Assembly (NCBI GenBank): GCA_026397675.1
Contig: JAPLUH010000340.1
Span: forward strand, 1-8,970
Direction: 5' to 3'
DNA: 8,970 nucleotides
Origin: Verrucomicrobiota bacterium
GTDB taxonomy: Bacteria > Verrucomicrobiota > Verrucomicrobiia > Limisphaerales > UBA9464
Shown: piece by piece, positions 6,222 to 8,970 of the stretch
Layout of the letters: every line of letters starts with the position of its first letter
How positions within the stretch are numbered: the first letter of the stretch is position 1
Position numbers and translations under genes: made by a program
The notes under the pieces: model-generated
What the model was told of the DNA's origin: nothing
What the model saw: only the letters and a program-made list of their open reading frames with translations
Database searches by the model: none

Positions 6222-7766
6222 ATGCCCCCTGTCCTGCTGGAAGCCCGTTCGCTGACCAAGTCGTTCCCCGGCGTGCGGGCGCTCAAGGGCGTGAGCCTGA
6301 ACGTGAGCCGCGGCGAAGTTGTCGCCGTCATCGGTGAGAACGGTGCGGGCAAGAGCACCCTGATGAAGATCCTCGCCGGGGTGCAAACCTCCGACAGCGG
6401 TGAGATCCGAATAGACGGGGTTCCAGCGCCCCTACGGTCTGTGGAAGAGGCTCTCGGGTTGGGAATCGCCCTCATTCACCAAGAGCTCAATTTGGCTCAG
6501 AATCTCGACGTCGCCGCCAACCTGTTCCTGGGTCGGGAACCGCGCCGCTGGGGGCTGATCGATACGGGCCGGCTTCGCCAGGAAGCAGGTCAGTTTCTTC
6601 AGGCGGTCGGGCTCGATGTTTCCCCAGATACCCGCGTTGGCTCCCTAGCTATCGGTCAACAGCAGCTCGTGGAAATCGCCAAGGCTCTGTCTACCCAGGC
6701 CCGGGTACTCATCATGGACGAGCCAACCTCGAGCTTGTCCGCCGGCGAGGCCGAGAACCTATTCCGCGTCATCGACGACCTCCGGGCCCGCGGCGTGAGC
6801 ATCGTGTACATCTCGCACCGACTGGGCGAAGTAACCCGCCTCGCCGACCGGGTGGTGGTGCTCCGGGATGGCGAGAACAGCGGCGAGTTGGCCCGCCACG
6901 AAATTAGCCATGCCGCCATGGTACGGCTGATGGTCGGCCGCGATTTATCGCAGTTCTACCCGCATCAACATCATGCACGGACCGAGACCGTTTTGGAAGT
7001 CGATGGGCTCCGCACTCCAGCGCATCCCACCCATCCGCTCACCTTCCAGATACGAGCCGGAGAAATGGTCGGATTAGCCGGCCTGGTCGGCGCAGGCCGC
7101 ACCGAGGTTCTGTTGGCGCTCTTCGGCGTCCAACCGGCCGTCGGTGGAACTTTGAAGATCGGTGGCCAACCCCTCTGTGCTCAGACTCCGGCCCAGGCCA
7201 TCGCCGCCGGGTTGGCGTTGGTGCCTGAAGATCGAAAGCGCGAGGGCTTGGTTCTGGGAATGCCTGTGCGCGAAAACCTTAGCCTAGCCAGCCTGCGCCA
7301 AGACCAGCGCCGCGGATTCCGCGATACCGCCCGTGAAGAGACTCTCAGTGCCGAGATGATTCGGTCACTGCGCATCAAGACCCCGAACGACCGGCAGGTG
7401 GTGCAGTTTCTCTCCGGCGGCAATCAGCAGAAGGTAGTCATCGGCAAATGGCTGGCGCTGAAGCCCAAGGTGCTGCTCCTCGACGAACCCACCCGGGGCA
7501 TCGATATCGGGGCTAAGCAGGAGATTTACCGTCTGATGGAAGATCTCGCCGATCAGGGCGTAGCCATCGTGTTTGCTTCCAGCGAGATGGAGGAAATTCT
7601 AGGTATGAGCGACCGCGTGCTGGTGATGCACGAAGGCCGAATCACCGGCGAACTCTCCCGCCATCAACTCAGCGAGGAGGCCATCCTGCATCTGGCCACC
7701 GGAACCGCTTCGACCGCTTCGTCTGCCCATCCAGCCCACCCTGCCTCTCCTGATTTCCACCCATGA
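6222..7766 (+). CDS. sugar ABC transporter ATPase, two ABC domains (RbsA/MglA/XylG type)
   Basis: This 514-residue cytoplasmic ATPase has the tandem nucleotide-binding domains of the CUT2 sugar importers. Domain 1 has Walker A GENGAGKST at 38-46, the signature SLAIGQQQ (141-148), and Walker B with D166-E167 followed by PTSSLS, then an ISH switch. Domain 2 has the family's degenerate Walker A, G287-L-V-G-A-G-R-T-E295, with Arg in place of Lys. It also has a canonical signature LSGGNQQK (397-404) and D421-E422-P-T-R-G-I-D. Thus probably only one site binds ATP in the normal way, as is usual in this family. ATG at 6222 is preferred to a TTG two codons upstream. The last ~20 residues are a low-complexity A/S/T/H/P tail beyond the conserved end (LHLATG). 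Its stop overlaps the permease start (ATGA). Ribose, galactose, xylose or another sugar cannot be distinguished. Confidence 0.93.
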   Translation: MPPVLLEARSLTKSFPGVRALKGVSLNVSRGEVVAVIGENGAGKSTLMKILAGVQTSDSGEIRIDGVPAPLRSVEEALGLGIALIHQELNLAQNLDVAANLFLGREPRRWGLIDTGRLRQEAGQFLQAVGLDVSPDTRVGSLAIGQQQLVEIAKALSTQARVLIMDEPTSSLSAGEAENLFRVIDDLRARGVSIVYISHRLGEVTRLADRVVVLRDGENSGELARHEISHAAMVRLMVGRDLSQFYPHQHHARTETVLEVDGLRTPAHPTHPLTFQIRAGEMVGLAGLVGAGRTEVLLALFGVQPAVGGTLKIGGQPLCAQTPAQAIAAGLALVPEDRKREGLVLGMPVRENLSLASLRQDQRRGFRDTAREETLSAEMIRSLRIKTPNDRQVVQFLSGGNQQKVVIGKWLALKPKVLLLDEPTRGIDIGAKQEIYRLMEDLADQGVAIVFASSEMEEILGMSDRVLVMHEGRITGELSRHQLSEEAILHLATGTASTASSAHPAHPASPDFHP

Positions 7767-8746
7767 AAAAGCTGCTCGGCATTTTTGGTCTTCTGCTCGC
7801 GGTCTGTCTCTTCGCCACCTGGGCTAGCGAGAGTTTCCGCTCAGGCTACAACATCGAGAACCTCATCCGTCGCACCGCGCTCTTCGGGGTCCTCGGCATC
7901 GGGGTGAGCTTCGTCATTGTTACCGGAGGCATCGACCTCTCCATCGGTTCGGTCATCTGCCTCGTGGGCTGCGGTCTGCCGTGGCTTCTCACGGTACAGC
8001 ATTGGTCGCTACCGGCGGCGCTCGCGGCGGTCATCGCCGTCTCGGTGGGCATTGGCCTAGCCCACGGCCTCCTCATCACCCGACTGCGCCTGCAGCCCTT
8101 CATCGTTACCCTTTGCGGTCTCATGCTGTACCGCGGCGTCACCCGCGGCTTCACGGCTGACCAGACTGTGGGCTTCGCCGACGGCTACAAGGGCTTGCGC
8201 GTGCTGGCCACCGGCAAAATTCCGGTGCCCGGCATCCAGGGCTTCGAAATCCCGGCTCCCTGGGCGGTGCTCGTAGTGGTGGCCATCGCAGCAGCGATTT
8301 TCCTCAACCGAACCATCTACGGCCGCTACCTGCTGGCCTTGGGCAACAACGAGAATGCGGCGCGTTACAGCGGCATCAATACCTCGCGCATGATCGTCCT
8401 GGCATACGTGCTCTGCTCCACGCTGGCGGGACTCGGGGGCGTGCTCTTCGTGCTGGATGTCAATTCGGCCCAACCGGTCGATTTCGGCAATTTCTACGAA
8501 CTCTACGCCATCGCCGCGGCCGTGCTCGGCGGCTGCAGCCTGCGCGGCGGCGAAGGTTCTATTCTGGGAGTGATCATCGGCACGGCCCTCATCTTGGTGC
8601 TGCGCAACGTGGTCACGTTGGTGACCAATCACAGCAATATCGAGTTCGCCATCATCGGCGCGGTGATCCTGGCCGGCGTCATCACCGACGAACTGGTCAA
8701 GCGCTATGCCATCCGCCGCCGCGCCGCCCGCGAGCTGGCGCAGTAA
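7763..8746 (+). CDS. sugar ABC transporter permease (RbsC-like, BPD_transp_2)
   Basis: This 327-residue integral membrane protein has roughly 8-10 hydrophobic segments. The first is at about 3-21, others at about 36-55, 83-105, 165-180, 209-228 and near the C-terminus. Family motifs are clear: G56-I-D-L-S-I-G-S63 in the early loop, and LRGGEGSILGVIIG (about 259-272), which is close to the cytoplasmic coupling region of RbsC-type permeases. Length and topology match the family. Two copies are expected to form the channel for the sugar handed over by the lipoprotein encoded at 5130, with the ATPase encoded just upstream as motor. The ATG shares bases with the ATPase stop, which implies translational coupling. 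It is the last gene of the cluster; a hairpin follows directly after the stop. Confidence 0.93.
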   Translation: MKKLLGIFGLLLAVCLFATWASESFRSGYNIENLIRRTALFGVLGIGVSFVIVTGGIDLSIGSVICLVGCGLPWLLTVQHWSLPAALAAVIAVSVGIGLAHGLLITRLRLQPFIVTLCGLMLYRGVTRGFTADQTVGFADGYKGLRVLATGKIPVPGIQGFEIPAPWAVLVVVAIAAAIFLNRTIYGRYLLALGNNENAARYSGINTSRMIVLAYVLCSTLAGLGGVLFVLDVNSAQPVDFGNFYELYAIAAAVLGGCSLRGGEGSILGVIIGTALILVLRNVVTLVTNHSNIEFAIIGAVILAGVITDELVKRYAIRRRAARELAQ

Positions 8747-8767
8747 GGGCCTCACAAAAGAGGACCC
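8747..8767. terminator. possible hairpin terminator after the permease
   Basis: GGGCCTC (8747-8753) pairs with GAGG-A-CCC (8760-8767), leaving one bulged A and a 6-base loop ACAAAA. It begins immediately after the TAA of the permease. There is no T-run after it on the + strand, so it is not a textbook intrinsic terminator; on the - strand the loop itself is T-rich. The position at the end of the cluster supports a 3'-end role. Confidence 0.35.
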
Positions 8768-8772
8768 GCTAC

Positions 8773-8913
8773 TCAAACAAATCGGGACCAGAAATCATCC
8801 AAGTCCTCCCCCATTTCGGATGGATGGAGAGAGATCAGATCAAACGGGGATCGAAGGAGAACGACGTAGGCTTGCCGATGCGGATCCTCTTGAAATCGGA
8901 ATGCGTCCATCAT
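8773..8913 (-). CDS. possible small protein, 46 residues, uncertain
   Basis: An open frame of 46 codons starts MMDAFRFQEDPHRQAY and ends MGEDLDDFWSRFV, with an acidic, aromatic C-terminus. I recognise no family. In the same frame a TAG at 8935-8937 ends another stretch (VEEVQPIRAIL) that enters from the right edge. That could be the end of an upstream gene 21 bases away, or the two pieces could be one gene with a nonsense mutation. Two other - strand frames are also open over parts of this region, and third-position GC is only about one half, lower than in the neighbouring genes. Coding status is therefore doubtful. It converges on the permease gene, with the hairpin at 8747-8767 between them. 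I see nothing else between 8747 and 8970. Confidence 0.3.
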   Translation of the reverse strand: MMDAFRFQEDPHRQAYVVLLRSPFDLISLHPSEMGEDLDDFWSRFV

Positions 8914-8970
8914 GCACCCAACACCGCACGAGGCCTACAAGATGGCCCGGATGGGCTGAACCTCTTCAAC

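Noticed and set aside
8057..8776. Antisense open frame (239 codons) opposite the permease
   Set aside because: It is a shadow of a clear permease gene, is rich in charged and His residues with no motif, and crosses the hairpin at the gene end.

Overview
The window looks like a chromosomal segment of a Verrucomicrobiota (PVC superphylum) bacterium. The evidence is a PVC-type secreted propeller/HEAT/cytochrome c protein, a neighbouring propeller with the C-terminal signature common in that group, GC-rich codon use, and start codons with no Shine-Dalgarno sequence. The phylum is inferred from protein families seen by eye; no search was run. No rRNA, tRNA, CRISPR array, insertion sequence or phage gene was recognised.

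Left part (1-994): the tail of a beta-propeller gene enters from the left on the + strand. It converges on a small, probably exported, lysozyme/transglycosylase-like protein on the - strand (249-743). A 251-base divergent spacer (744-994) then holds the 5' region of the next gene, including a nested inverted repeat.

Centre (995-4197): a PVC-type heme protein is split over two reading frames. The N-terminal piece (995-2422) carries the signal peptide and propeller. The C-terminal piece (frame open 2353-4197) carries HEAT-like repeats and a CGRCH cytochrome c domain. The C-terminal piece has no ATG until near its end and no export signal, so the locus reads as one gene broken by a small frame-changing deletion or a sequence error, not two genes.

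Right part (4198-8746): a compact + strand cluster encodes an SDR oxidoreductase, a lipoprotein sugar-binding protein, a double-domain ABC ATPase and an RbsC-type permease. The last two overlap by ATGA. This is a complete CUT2-type (ribose/galactose/xylose class) importer with an oxidoreductase in front that may act on the imported sugar or a derivative. No kinase, isomerase or regulator is present, so the substrate cannot be named. The SDR appears to lack the Asn of the usual Asn-Ser-Tyr-Lys tetrad. After the permease come a hairpin and, on the - strand, only weak evidence for a small open frame reaching toward the right edge.

Most of the window is ordinary PVC chromosome. The points most worth checking are the broken heme-protein gene, the altered SDR active site, the absence of Shine-Dalgarno sequences, and the palindromes in the two upstream regions.
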